DNA of 28,089 bases from DATGKD01 sp035294855 (GCA_035294855.1 DATGKD010000148.1:1-28089), one strand, 5' to 3'. Shown: positions 1 through 7,100, numbered from the stretch's first letter. Notes: a model not told the origin generated them from the letters alone. Program-made: numbers and translations.

Positions 1-90
1 AGCAGTCTCGTGCAGGGGGCCACACACGAGGAGGAGACGACGCTGCGCCGCGTGTCCCCGACCCTCGACGTGCGAGACGTGGCGGGCTGA
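1..90 (+). CDS. C-terminal end of an unidentified upstream gene (partial)
   Basis: The first reading frame is open from base 1 to a TGA at 88-90 and would encode about 29 residues ending in RRVSPTLDVRDVAG. The composition (acidic EEE run, then a mixed charged and hydrophobic tail) looks more protein-like than the arginine/proline-rich alternatives in the other frames. The start lies outside the window and the tail is too short to assign a family. It ends about 260 bases before the otsA-like gene on the same strand, so the two are unlikely to be tightly coupled. It could also be a chance open frame. Confidence 0.4.
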   Translation, partial: SSLVQGATHEEETTLRRVSPTLDVRDVAG

Positions 91-120
91 CGGCCGCTGC
101 GGGCCGACTGACGGCCGCTG
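87..120. repeat. 13-bp direct repeat
   Basis: The 13-mer CTGACGGCCGCTG occurs at 87-99 and again at 108-120, 21 bases apart. The first copy contains the stop codon of the upstream frame. No function can be assigned. Confidence 0.6.
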
Positions 121-237
121 GCCGACTCCCGCGCCGACTCGTCGTTCTGTCCCTCGTCGTTTCATGGCGCCCACGTCCCGCCGTCGCCATCGACGCGAGG
201 CGCCGCCACGTCTCGCCACCATCGCGTCGCCGGAGGC

Positions 238-282
238 CCGTGACATGTCGCGCGCGCAAGCTCGCGCTCTCCGTGACACGTC
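238..282. promoter_or_regulatory. Paired CCGTGACAYGTC repeats upstream of the otsA-like gene
   Basis: CCGTGACATGTC at 238-249 and CCGTGACACGTC at 271-282 differ at one position and flank a GC-rich dyad (GCGCG-CAAGCT-CGCGC). The core of the first copy, GACATGTC, is itself palindromic. Two spaced, nearly identical sites 70-115 bases upstream of a start codon suggest an operator, but no regulator can be named. No clear -10/-35 pair or GGGTA box was found between here and the start at 352. Confidence 0.3.
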
Positions 283-351
283 CCGACTGAAAATGGTCAA
301 AGTTGCAAAGAAGACGTAACAGATCTCCACGTTGCACAGAACAGAACGGCG

Positions 352-1947
352 ATGACCTCGACGCGCGGTCCCTCGGTGGAAATGGTTGACGAAATGCCAG
401 GTGGGGCAAGATTCCCCGTGGTGTCCGACGACCACGCCTCCCGGCGGCAGCGCTGGATCATCGCCGCCAACCGGGGCCCGGTCGCCTTCCGTCGGGATCC
501 CGATGGCGAGCGGGAGCACGGACGCGGGTCGGGTGGACTCGCAACCGCGCTGTCGCGTCTCGCCGCGTACCTCGACCGGGTCGAGTGGATCTGCGCGCCG
601 CTCAGCGACGAAGACCGCGCCGTCGCCTGCGAACACGACGGCGCGCAGTTCACGGTGCAAGACCGTGACACCGAGCACCACATCCGGATGCTGCCGATCC
701 CGGACGCCGCCTACGAGCCGTACTACTCGGTCATCTCCAATCCGATCATCTGGTTTGTGCAGCACTGCCTGTGGGACTTGAGCAACGCTCCCAACATCAC
801 GGCCACCGAGCGGCTCGCCTTCGACGAGGGCTACCGGGCGGTGAACGCGGCGTTCGCGGATGCCATCGTCAAGGCGGTCCCCGACGGCGAGACCCCGGCC
901 ACGGTGATGATCCACGACTACCACCTCTATCTGGTGGGGGATCTCGTCCGGCGTGCGGGGACCGACGCCTTCCTCACGCACTTCGTGCACGTGCCCTGGC
1001 CGGGCCCGACCTCGTGGCGGGTGCTCCCCGGCTGGATGCGCGATCAGCTGCTGTTCGGCCTGCTCGGCAACGACCTGGTGGCGTTCCAGACCGGGCGTGA
1101 CGCCCGCAACTTCTTGTCGTGCTGCAAGGAACTGCTCGGGCTCGACGTGGACGACCAGCGGTTCGAGGTGAAGGTCGACGGCCGCACCGTCACGGCGCGG
1201 TGGTATCCGATCTCGATCGACGTGGCGGAGATGCAAGCGGCGGCTGGGTCGGACGAGGTGGTGCAGTACGAGCTCGCGCTCGAGAACGTCCGCCGGGAGC
1301 ACCTCATCGTCCGGGTCGACCGGACCGACCTGTCCAAGAACATTCTGCGCGGCTTCCTCGCCTACGACAGCATGCTCGAGCAGCATCCCGACCTCGCCGG
1401 TCGGGTCACCTTCCTGGCATTGCTGCAGCCGAGCCGCCAGGACGTGCCCGAGTACGTGGAGTACACCGAAAAGATCCTCCGGCTCGTGGCCGACATCAAC
1501 CTGAAGCACGGCAACGTCGAGTGGCAGCCGATCGACTTGCGCATCGAGAACAACCTCTCGCAGGCGATGGCCGCCTACAAGCTCTTCGACGTGCTGCTCG
1601 TCAACCCGGTCTTCGACGGGCTCAACCTGGTCGCCAAAGAGGGGATGCTGCTCAACCGCCACGACGGGGTCCTCGTCCTCTCCGAGCATGCCGGCGCGCA
1701 CGATCAGATCGGCGAGTTCGCGCTGAGCGTCCATCCCGTCGACGTCGAGCAGCAGGCCGAAGCGCTCTACACCGCCCTGTTCATGCCGAAGGCCGAGCGG
1801 CGCCGTCGTCGCAAGGCCTGCGTCGAAGTGATCAAGCGCAACGGCCTCGGGCACTGGCTGGAGAGCCAGATCGAGGACATCAAGCGGCTGAGCGCCGAGA
1901 TGGGCCCCGAGCGTCGCAGCGGCGGCGACCGGCGTCGGAGCGACTGA
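352..1947 (+). CDS. otsA: GT20-family trehalose-6-phosphate synthase-like glycosyltransferase (divergent)
   Basis: The 531-residue protein belongs to glycosyltransferase family 20, whose usual reaction joins a nucleotide-activated glucose to glucose-6-phosphate to give trehalose-6-phosphate in the cytoplasm. Visible family marks are NRGPV (40-44), SGGLATAL (60-67), HDYHL (188-192), HVPWP (213-217), VDRTDLSK (322-329, keeping the phosphate-contacting Arg324 and Lys329) and DGLNLVAKEG (422-431). It departs from textbook OtsA: the WxGWxG segment after the glycine loop is absent, LWPxFHY is replaced by IWFVQHCLW (133-141), and KGI after the Lys becomes KNI. The acceptor may therefore differ, and VldE-like pseudo-glycosyltransferases of the same fold are an alternative. 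ATG352 was chosen; ATG at 382 is a later in-frame option. No otsB phosphatase lies nearby. The GT20 fold is certain, the exact product less so. Confidence 0.82.
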   Translation: MTSTRGPSVEMVDEMPGGARFPVVSDDHASRRQRWIIAANRGPVAFRRDPDGEREHGRGSGGLATALSRLAAYLDRVEWICAPLSDEDRAVACEHDGAQFTVQDRDTEHHIRMLPIPDAAYEPYYSVISNPIIWFVQHCLWDLSNAPNITATERLAFDEGYRAVNAAFADAIVKAVPDGETPATVMIHDYHLYLVGDLVRRAGTDAFLTHFVHVPWPGPTSWRVLPGWMRDQLLFGLLGNDLVAFQTGRDARNFLSCCKELLGLDVDDQRFEVKVDGRTVTARWYPISIDVAEMQAAAGSDEVVQYELALENVRREHLIVRVDRTDLSKNILRGFLAYDSMLEQHPDLAGRVTFLALLQPSRQDVPEYVEYTEKILRLVADINLKHGNVEWQPIDLRIENNLSQAMAAYKLFDVLLVNPVFDGLNLVAKEGMLLNRHDGVLVLSEHAGAHDQIGEFALSVHPVDVEQQAEALYTALFMPKAERRRRRKACVEVIKRNGLGHWLESQIEDIKRLSAEMGPERRSGGDRRRSD

Positions 1948-1984
1948 GGTCCCTTCCGGTCGAAGCACGCGCACCTTCGGGGCG

Positions 1985-2006
1985 AGCGGCGTCGGCAGAA
2001 GCCGCT
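1985..2006 (+). terminator. Possible hairpin after the otsA-like gene
   Basis: A 6-bp perfect stem, AGCGGC (1985-1990) with GCCGCT (2001-2006), encloses a 10-base loop 37 bases after the stop codon. It is followed only by TCAGTT rather than a true T tract, so it is a weak intrinsic terminator candidate. Confidence 0.3.
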
Positions 2007-2288
2007 TCAGTTGAGTGCGGCGGGCTGCTCCATCTGTTCGAGAAGCTCGTCGACCGTCTTCATCCAGCGGTCGAGGCTGACATGAGCTTTCGATCGGTGA
2101 GGCGCGCCTTCTGTGCGTCTGCCGACTTTCGCCCCACCACGGCCCGCCTCCGCTGAGTGCGCCTCCGCCGTGTCTGGCTCGATCACCGGAAGCACCGCCA
2201 CCGGCCACCTCCTGCTCCTGCCCGTCGTTCGGTACTGCTGAGCGGGTCTTACCCCGTTTGCCGCCCAAACGACGCTGATCAGGTGCAT
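2007..2288 (-). CDS. Possible small or remnant ORF, unknown
   Basis: The 454 bases between the otsA-like stop and the next gene contain no confident gene. The best candidate is this minus-strand frame of 93 codons. Its C-terminal third (HVSLDRWMKTVDELLEQMEQ, amphipathic and helix-like) reads like genuine protein, while the N-terminal half is arginine/alanine-rich and unconvincing. The start is uncertain: ATG at 2288 is the first, and an internal ATG near the C-terminus would leave only 18 residues. It may be the end of a decayed gene. No family was recognised. Confidence 0.22.
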   Translation of the reverse strand: MHLISVVWAANGVRPAQQYRTTGRSRRWPVAVLPVIEPDTAEAHSAEAGRGGAKVGRRTEGAPHRSKAHVSLDRWMKTVDELLEQMEQPAALN

Positions 2289-2348
2289 CTCCGGGGTCGG
2301 TCAGGTGAAAGCGCCTATACCGGTACGGGAATGCCCTCCCCCACTCGA

Positions 2349-2375
2349 GGTGTCATGAGATGACGTTCCGGGTAG
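2349..2375 (+). promoter_or_regulatory. SigB/SigF-type promoter candidate for the sigma operon
   Basis: GGTGT at 2349-2353, a 16-base spacer and GGGTAG at 2370-2375 fit the actinobacterial stress-sigma pattern GNNT-N14-16-GGGTA. It lies 26 bases upstream of the ATG at 2402, directly in front of the operon that ends with the sigma factor gene. The same GGTGT-N16-GGGTA layout recurs upstream of glgE. Confidence 0.45.
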
Positions 2376-2401
2376 GCGGCGCATACGAGGAGGTGACGCT
2401 C

Positions 2402-2728
2402 ATGCCGCAGGACGCCTGGAGCGACAAACGCGAACGACAGTACGAGCACATCAAAGAAGGCCTCGAGGATCGGGGGCACCCCGAGGGCGAGGCCGAGGAG
2501 ATCGCCGCCCGCACGGTCAACAAGGAGCGGGCGCGCGCCGGGGAGTCGGACACCGCCAGCCGCAGCTCGATCGAGGACATCTCGTCGGGGCGCCGGGGCG
2601 GGTTGCGCTCGCACCGCGGCGAGGGTGGACCGACCTACGACCAGCTGTACAACGAAGCGCGCCAGCGGGGCGTGAAGGGCCGCTCGCGCATGAACAAGAG
2701 CGAGCTCGCCCGAGCCGTCGGCCGCTGA
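2402..2728 (+). CDS. Small basic protein with C-terminal Rho-N/SAP-like domain
   Basis: The 108-residue protein starts MPQDAWSDKRERQYEHIKEG, followed by a charged helix-rich region (EAEEIAARTVNKERARAGE), a Ser/Arg linker, and a C-terminal segment, YDQLYNEARQRGVKGRSRMNKSELARAV. That segment matches the short helix-extended-helix of Rho-termination-factor N-terminal or SAP-like nucleic-acid-binding domains. Such proteins are often labelled plasmid stabilisation protein, but no plasmid role is shown here. ATG2402 was chosen because AGGAGGTG sits 6-13 bases upstream (2389-2396); the earlier ATG at 2360 has no ribosome site and adds 14 residues absent from relatives as I recall them. It is followed 45 bases later by the anti-sigma gene, so it probably belongs to the sigma operon. 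Confidence 0.8.
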   Translation: MPQDAWSDKRERQYEHIKEGLEDRGHPEGEAEEIAARTVNKERARAGESDTASRSSIEDISSGRRGGLRSHRGEGGPTYDQLYNEARQRGVKGRSRMNKSELARAVGR

Positions 2729-2773
2729 CCGGTGCGCGCTGACCGAGCATGGGACATGGGAGGTAACCAGACC

Positions 2774-3241
2774 TTGGGAGACGATCGCAGTGCCGGCCCC
2801 GACGCGGCCCGCCGGATCGACCTCCGACTGCCGGCGCAGCCCGAGGTCTTGCAACTGGTCCGGTTGTCGGCGACATTCGTCGCGTCGCAAGCCGATCTCG
2901 CCTTCGAGGAGATCGCGGACCTCATGCTCGCCATCGACGAGCTGTGCTCCGCCGTGCTGGGTCCGGCACCGGCCCCGTCGTCGAGCCTCCTCCTCCACTA
3001 CCGGTGGGACACCGACAGCATCGAGGTCTCCTGCCAATTGACCGGGAGCCAATTGACCGGGAGCGCCTCCGACGGCGCCACGGCCGCCCCCACCGGGGAG
3101 CCCGAGGGTGTCGGGCCAGATGCGCACGAGTGGGCGGCTTTCCTGTCGCGACAGATCCTGGGCGCCCTCGTCGACGAGCACGTCCTCGATGCCGGTGACC
3201 GGGGATGGCTCCGCAAGCGCCGCGTGGGGGCGCTGTGCTGA
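2774..3241 (+). CDS. RsbW-like anti-sigma factor / HATPase-fold protein (degenerate)
   Basis: About 155 residues with the layout of serine-protein-kinase anti-sigma factors: a first strand (RIDLRLPAQPEVLQLVRLS), a long helix, and DLMLAIDELCSAVL in the place of the N-box helix. The usual N-box Asn is missing, and no DxGxGF-type G1 box is visible; the region instead holds a Ser/Gly/Thr-rich insert with a duplicated QLTGS. The C-terminus (DRGWLRKRR) resembles the usual end of the fold. Its TGA (3239-3241) shares its A with the ATG of the sigma gene, so the two are translationally coupled. TTG2774 was chosen because GGGAGG (2758-2763) lies 10 bases upstream; in-frame GTG2732 and ATG2756 lack such a site. 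It probably binds the adjacent sigma factor, but kinase activity is doubtful. Confidence 0.65.
   Translation: MGDDRSAGPDAARRIDLRLPAQPEVLQLVRLSATFVASQADLAFEEIADLMLAIDELCSAVLGPAPAPSSSLLLHYRWDTDSIEVSCQLTGSQLTGSASDGATAAPTGEPEGVGPDAHEWAAFLSRQILGALVDEHVLDAGDRGWLRKRRVGALC
3034..3063 (+). repeat. Exact 15-bp tandem duplication inside the anti-sigma gene
   Basis: CCAATTGACCGGGAG at 3034-3048 is repeated without interruption at 3049-3063. It is in frame and duplicates the residues QLTGS. It looks like a recent slippage event in the part of the gene that should carry the ATP lid. Confidence 0.9.
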
Positions 3242-4002
3242 TGCAGACCGAGCGGGGGGAGAAGCCGGACAAGGGGGAATTGCGCGATGCATTCGCCGAG
3301 TACGCGCGCACGCAAGCCCCTGAGCTCCGTGACCGCCTCATCGAGGCGCACTTGGGTTTGGCGGGCCACCTCGCCCGGCGATTCGCCGGACGGGGCGAGC
3401 CTTACGACGATCTCGTCCAGGTCGGCTCCATGGCCCTCGTGAAGGCGGTGGACCGCTTCGATCCCGAACGCGGGGTCGAGTTCTCGACCTTCGCCACGAG
3501 GACCATCCTCGGTGAGCTGAAACGGCACTTCCGCGACCGGGGATGGTTCGTGCGCGCCCCTCGGCGCATCCAGGAGCTCTATCTCCAGATCGGGCAGGTG
3601 GTCGGAATGCTCACCCAGGAGCTCGGGCGCTCGCCGACGATCCGCGAGATCGCCACGGCGACGAACGTCGGCGAGGACGACGTCATCGAGGCGCTCGAGG
3701 CGGGCCAGGGCTATCGGTCCGGCTCGCTCGACGTCGTCGGGCCCGAGGGGGACACCTTCGGCGAGCGGCTCGGCGACGAGGACGAAGCCCTCGCGGACGC
3801 CGAACGGCGCGCCTATCTGTCCCCGGCCTTGGAGCAGCTACCGGCACGCGACCGGTTCATCTTGAAGCTGCGCTTCGTGGACGGCCTCACACAGTCGGAG
3901 ATCGCCAAGCAGGTCGGCATGAGCCAGATGCACATCTCCCGGCTGCTGAGCCGCAGCCTCCAGGTCCTGCGCGAAGCCCTGCACGACGCCCCCCCGGACT
4001 GA
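3241..4002 (+). CDS. SigB/SigF/SigG-family RNA polymerase sigma factor
   Basis: A 253-residue sigma-70 group 3 factor. Region 2 is clear: LIEAHLGLAGHLARRFAGRG, YDDLVQVGSMALVKAVDRFDPERGVEFSTFA (core binding and -10 recognition), then GELKRHFRDRGWFVRAPRRIQEL. Region 3 covers GRSPTIREIATATNVGEDDVIEAL, and region 4 ends with the helix-turn-helix LTQSEIAKQVGMSQMHISRLLSRSLQVLREAL. This arrangement is typical of the stress and sporulation sigma factors controlled by RsbW-type anti-sigma proteins, and such a gene lies directly upstream. ATG3241 overlaps the anti-sigma stop (TGATG); the earlier in-frame ATG3205 would put 36 bases inside that gene. Promoter-like sites matching the expected recognition sequence (GGGTA -10) lie upstream of this operon and of glgE. 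Confidence 0.93.
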   Translation: MQTERGEKPDKGELRDAFAEYARTQAPELRDRLIEAHLGLAGHLARRFAGRGEPYDDLVQVGSMALVKAVDRFDPERGVEFSTFATRTILGELKRHFRDRGWFVRAPRRIQELYLQIGQVVGMLTQELGRSPTIREIATATNVGEDDVIEALEAGQGYRSGSLDVVGPEGDTFGERLGDEDEALADAERRAYLSPALEQLPARDRFILKLRFVDGLTQSEIAKQVGMSQMHISRLLSRSLQVLREALHDAPPD

Positions 4003-4020
4003 GCCTCGCTCGAGCAGCGC

Positions 4021-4080
4021 GCCGGCCCCGAGGGCACGGCAGCGGGCCGGAATCGAAGAAGCCCCTCCCTGCTGGGGCGC
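4021..4080. terminator. Terminator region between convergent genes
   Basis: Two hairpins occupy the gap between the sigma gene and the receiver gene. CCGGCCC (4022-4028) pairs perfectly with GGGCCGG (4044-4050). GCCCC (4061-4065) pairs with GGGGC (4074-4078), and read on the minus strand this stem is followed by TTCTTC, as expected for an intrinsic terminator of the minus-strand operon. The plus-strand hairpin has no T tract. Confidence 0.5.
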
Positions 4081-4084
4081 GAGG

Positions 4085-4657
4085 TCAGGAGGCGCCCTCG
4101 GGCCCGAAATGCTGCCGAATCGCCTCGATCAAGCGGGGCGGGGCGACCGGCTTGCGCAGGAACGCGGCCACCCGCGACCCGAATCGGGCGCGCACCGCGG
4201 CCTCGTCGTACAAGGCGAACGCCGACACCACGATGGTGACCGGCGCCCCTTCCATGTGCTCGAGGAGCCAGATGCCGTCGCGCGGTGCCATGTGGAGGTC
4301 GAGTACGACCACCTTGACGTCCGTGCCGACGAGCACGTCGAGCGCGGACTGCCCGTCGGAGGCCTCCACGACCCGGTAGCCAACGCTGCGCAACAGCGTG
4401 GCCAACGACGAGCGCACGTCGTCGTCGTCGTCGACGACCAAGATGTCGGCCTGCGACCACTGCACCTCGTTCGTGAGGTCGCGCGACCGGGAGATGCCTG
4501 GAGCGGGACGTGCTTGCGGCGACCGGTCCGGAGGGTCGGGACGTCGCGACGCGCAACCGAGGACCTCCTCGTCTCCGAGCGACGCCAGGAGATCATCGAT
4601 GTCCGGGTCGAGCACGGTCCCCAACGGCTTGCTCACGTCAGTGGATGACACGACCAC
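4085..4657 (-). CDS. Stand-alone response regulator receiver protein
   Basis: 190 residues: a variable, probably disordered N-terminal 70 residues rich in Pro, Arg and Asp, then one CheY-like receiver domain. The domain shows DILVVDDDDDV (71-81, acidic pocket), VVVLDLHMAPRDG (117-128) with the predicted phosphorylated Asp120, switch Ser145 (VVSAF) and conserved Lys169 in LRKPV. There is no output or DNA-binding domain, so it probably acts by protein contact. No histidine kinase lies in the window. The GTG at 4657 is the first start; GTG at 4651 is equally possible because GCGAGG lies a few bases upstream. It lies 54 bases after the DUF6328 gene on the same strand and may be the last gene of that operon. 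Confidence 0.8.
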   Translation of the reverse strand: MVVSSTDVSKPLGTVLDPDIDDLLASLGDEEVLGCASRRPDPPDRSPQARPAPGISRSRDLTNEVQWSQADILVVDDDDDVRSSLATLLRSVGYRVVEASDGQSALDVLVGTDVKVVVLDLHMAPRDGIWLLEHMEGAPVTIVVSAFALYDEAAVRARFGSRVAAFLRKPVAPPRLIEAIRQHFGPEGAS

Positions 4658-4711
4658 CTCGCTCGGCCGACGATGGCTGGGTTCGCCATCCAGGCGCTCG
4701 TGACGAGCAGG

Positions 4712-5221
4712 TTACTCAACGCGGCCGCGTACCGGCGCGGTGGCCCGGGCGCGCAGCCGGAGCGGCAGGAGGCACCAGAACACCACCAGCCACACGGCCA
4801 CGCCCGCCGCGGCGATCCACGCCGCGCGCCGCCCGAACAGGACGTCGCTCACGAGGAGGACCGAGCCCGAGACGGCGACGCCGAGCGCGCTCAGTCCCGC
4901 CAGCGCGAGCCGGCTGGCCGCGGACACGAGGAGGTCCTTGGCCCCCCGCCGGAAGACGATCCGGTGCATGGCGGCGGGGGCCATGAGCAGCCCACCCGCG
5001 GCGGCCGCGAACAACAGCGAGGCGAAGTACACGTCGCGGTCGAAGCCGCTCACGTGCGCGAAGCGCTGCGTGAAGGCCAGGCCGAGAAGGAAGGCGAACA
5101 GGATCTGGACCCCGGCTTCGGCGACCCGGAGCTCCTGGAGGATCTCGTTGTAGTTGCGGTCGAGGCGCTGCGCCTCGGTCTCGCCTTCGCGGGAATAGGG
5201 CGCCTCGGTGTCAGTGCGCAT
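4712..5221 (-). CDS. DUF6328 family membrane protein
   Basis: A 169-residue protein whose N-terminal signature ETEAQRLDRNYNEILQELRVAEAGVQILFAFLLGLAF matches my recollection of DUF6328 proteins (ExxRLDRNxxELLQELRVxxxGVQILFAFLL). Four hydrophobic segments are predicted at about 37-53, 65-83, 102-127 and 132-153, with a basic tail after the last. It is an integral cytoplasmic-membrane protein of unknown function. Its ATG at 5221 lies inside the 3' end of the acyl-CoA dehydrogenase gene (11-base overlap), so translation is probably coupled. That link does not by itself show a shared function. Confidence 0.82.
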   Translation of the reverse strand: MRTDTEAPYSREGETEAQRLDRNYNEILQELRVAEAGVQILFAFLLGLAFTQRFAHVSGFDRDVYFASLLFAAAAGGLLMAPAAMHRIVFRRGAKDLLVSAASRLALAGLSALGVAVSGSVLLVSDVLFGRRAAWIAAAGVAVWLVVFWCLLPLRLRARATAPVRGRVE

Positions 5222-7100
5222 CGGCGCCGACCGGGGTGGCCAGTCGCAGGGCGAGCGCCGCCGGGTCGAGGACGCCCTCCTCCACCCAGGCGTAGCGTCC
5301 GTCCAGGACGCGCTGGGCGGCTTCGTAGTTGGCGTCGTCGTCGTTCTGCCACAGGTCGTGCAGGTGGCGGTCGACGCGACGGCGGGCGCCCTGGCAGAAC
5401 AGGTCCGCGAGCTCCACCGCCCCGGGGCCGTCGCTCGGGCCGTCGTCGGCCAGCATCCTGGCCCGCACGCACGCCGCGCTCATGGCGTACAGCTCGGCCC
5501 CGATGTCGACGATGCGGCCGAGGAAGCCCTGCTTGCGCTCCAGTCGCCCCTGCCAGCGGGCCATGCCGTAGAAGGTCGAGCGCGCCAGCTTCCGGCTCGA
5601 CCGTTCGACGAACCGGAGATGGGGAGCGAGCGTCGGGCCGAAGTCCTCGTAGCTGGTCGTCCGCTGGCCCGGGCCCGTCACGAGCTGGGGGAGCCACTTC
5701 GAGTAGAAGCGCGCCGCGCGTGCCGCCCCGGCCGCCTTGTCGGCGGCCTTGGCGTCGGGGTCGACGAGGGCTCCCGCGACCGAGAGGTGCTGGTCGACCG
5801 CTTCGCGGGCGATCAACAGCTTCATGATCTCCGAGGAGCCCTCGAAGATGCGGCTGATCCGCAAGTCGCGCAGGATCTGCTCGGCCGGGACGGGAGCTTC
5901 GCCCCGAGCGAGCAGCGACTCGGCGGTCTCGTACCCGCGTCCGCCGCGGATCTGGACCATCTCGTCCGCCACCAGCCACGCCATCTCCGAGCAGTAGAGC
6001 TTGGCCAGCGCGGCCTCGATGCGGATGTCGTTGCGCTCCTCGTCGGCGAGCAGGCTCGACAGCTCGACCACGGCTTCCATGGCGAAGGTGAGCCCCGCGA
6101 TGAACGCCAGCTTGTGGGCGACCGCCTCGTGCTTCCCGATGGGCATGCCCCACTGCACGCGTTCGGCCGCCCATTCCCGGGCGATCTTGAGCGACAGCTT
6201 GGCGGACGCCGCGCACGTGGCCGGAAGCGAGAGCCGCCCCGTGTTGAGCGTCGACAGCGCCACCTTCAGCCCGCGTCCTTCCCCGGCGACGAGGTTCTCG
6301 GCGGGCACGCGCACGTTCTCGAAACGGGTCACGCCGTTCTCGATGCCGCGCAAGCCCATGAACTGGTTGCGGTGGAGGACCGTGATGCCCGGGCTGTTGG
6401 CCTCGACGACGAAGGCGGAGATACCGCCGCGGTGCCCCTCGGACTTGGGCACGACCGCCATGACGACGAGGAGGTCGGCGATGACGCCGTTGGTCGTCCA
6501 CAGCTTCGTGCCGTTCAGGACGTACGCGCTGTTGTCGGCGGTGGGGGTGGCGGTGGCGCTCATGCGTGCCGGGTCGCTCCCGACGTCGGGCTCGGTGAGG
6601 AGGAAGGCGCTCACCTCGTTGCGAGCCACGCGCGGCAGGAACCGCTTCTTCTGTTCCTCGGTCCCGAAGAGCTTGAGCGGCTGGGGGACGCCGATGGACT
6701 GGTGGGCGCTGAGCAGGGTGCTGAGCGCCGAGTGGCCCGAGCCGGCGAGGGCCAGCGCGCGGTTGTAGTACAGGTACGACAAGCCGAGGCCGCCGTACGC
6801 CTCGTCGATCTTCATGCCGAGGGCGCCCAGGTCGCACAGGCCCTTCACCACGTGATCGGGCAGCCGGGCGTCGCGCTCGATCTGCAACGGGTCGACCTCG
6901 TCGCGGACGAACGCTTCGAGCGCGGCGAGAAACCGGTCGCCCTTTTCGCGGTCCTCGGCCGACGGCTGGGGGTGTGGATGGATCAGGTCCAGCCGGAACC
7001 TCCCCAGGAAGAGCTCCTTGCCGAAGCTCGGCCGGGTCCACTCCTGATCCCGGGCCTCCTCGGCGACCTGCCGGGCCTGCTTCTCGGTGACCGAGCTCAT
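5211..7100 (-). CDS. Acyl-CoA dehydrogenase, VLCAD-like long form
   Basis: A 629-residue FAD-dependent acyl-CoA dehydrogenase, longer than the usual 380-400 residues because it has a C-terminal extension of about 190 residues, as in VLCAD/ACAD9-type enzymes. Family marks: LTEPDVGSDPA (168-178), WTTNG (201-205, flavin contact), FMGLRGIENG (247-256), QIRGGRGYE (383-391) and LRDLRISRIFEGSSEI (410-424). The predicted catalytic base is Glu420, at the VLCAD-type position. It oxidises acyl-CoA to trans-2-enoyl-CoA in fatty-acid breakdown; chain length cannot be read from sequence. ATG7100 has AAGGAGG about 7 bases upstream on its strand. The open frame continues far upstream, but that part lies antisense to glgE. 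It is divergent from glgE and overlaps the DUF6328 gene downstream. Confidence 0.93.
   Translation of the reverse strand: MSSVTEKQARQVAEEARDQEWTRPSFGKELFLGRFRLDLIHPHPQPSAEDREKGDRFLAALEAFVRDEVDPLQIERDARLPDHVVKGLCDLGALGMKIDEAYGGLGLSYLYYNRALALAGSGHSALSTLLSAHQSIGVPQPLKLFGTEEQKKRFLPRVARNEVSAFLLTEPDVGSDPARMSATATPTADNSAYVLNGTKLWTTNGVIADLLVVMAVVPKSEGHRGGISAFVVEANSPGITVLHRNQFMGLRGIENGVTRFENVRVPAENLVAGEGRGLKVALSTLNTGRLSLPATCAASAKLSLKIAREWAAERVQWGMPIGKHEAVAHKLAFIAGLTFAMEAVVELSSLLADEERNDIRIEAALAKLYCSEMAWLVADEMVQIRGGRGYETAESLLARGEAPVPAEQILRDLRISRIFEGSSEIMKLLIAREAVDQHLSVAGALVDPDAKAADKAAGAARAARFYSKWLPQLVTGPGQRTTSYEDFGPTLAPHLRFVERSSRKLARSTFYGMARWQGRLERKQGFLGRIVDIGAELYAMSAACVRARMLADDGPSDGPGAVELADLFCQGARRRVDRHLHDLWQNDDDANYEAAQRVLDGRYAWVEEGVLDPAALALRLATPVGADAH

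Noticed and set aside
4418..4440. A CGTCGT-type trinucleotide run resembling a microsatellite
   Set aside because: It encodes the run of Asp residues in the acidic pocket of the receiver protein (VVDDDDDV), so coding constraint explains it.
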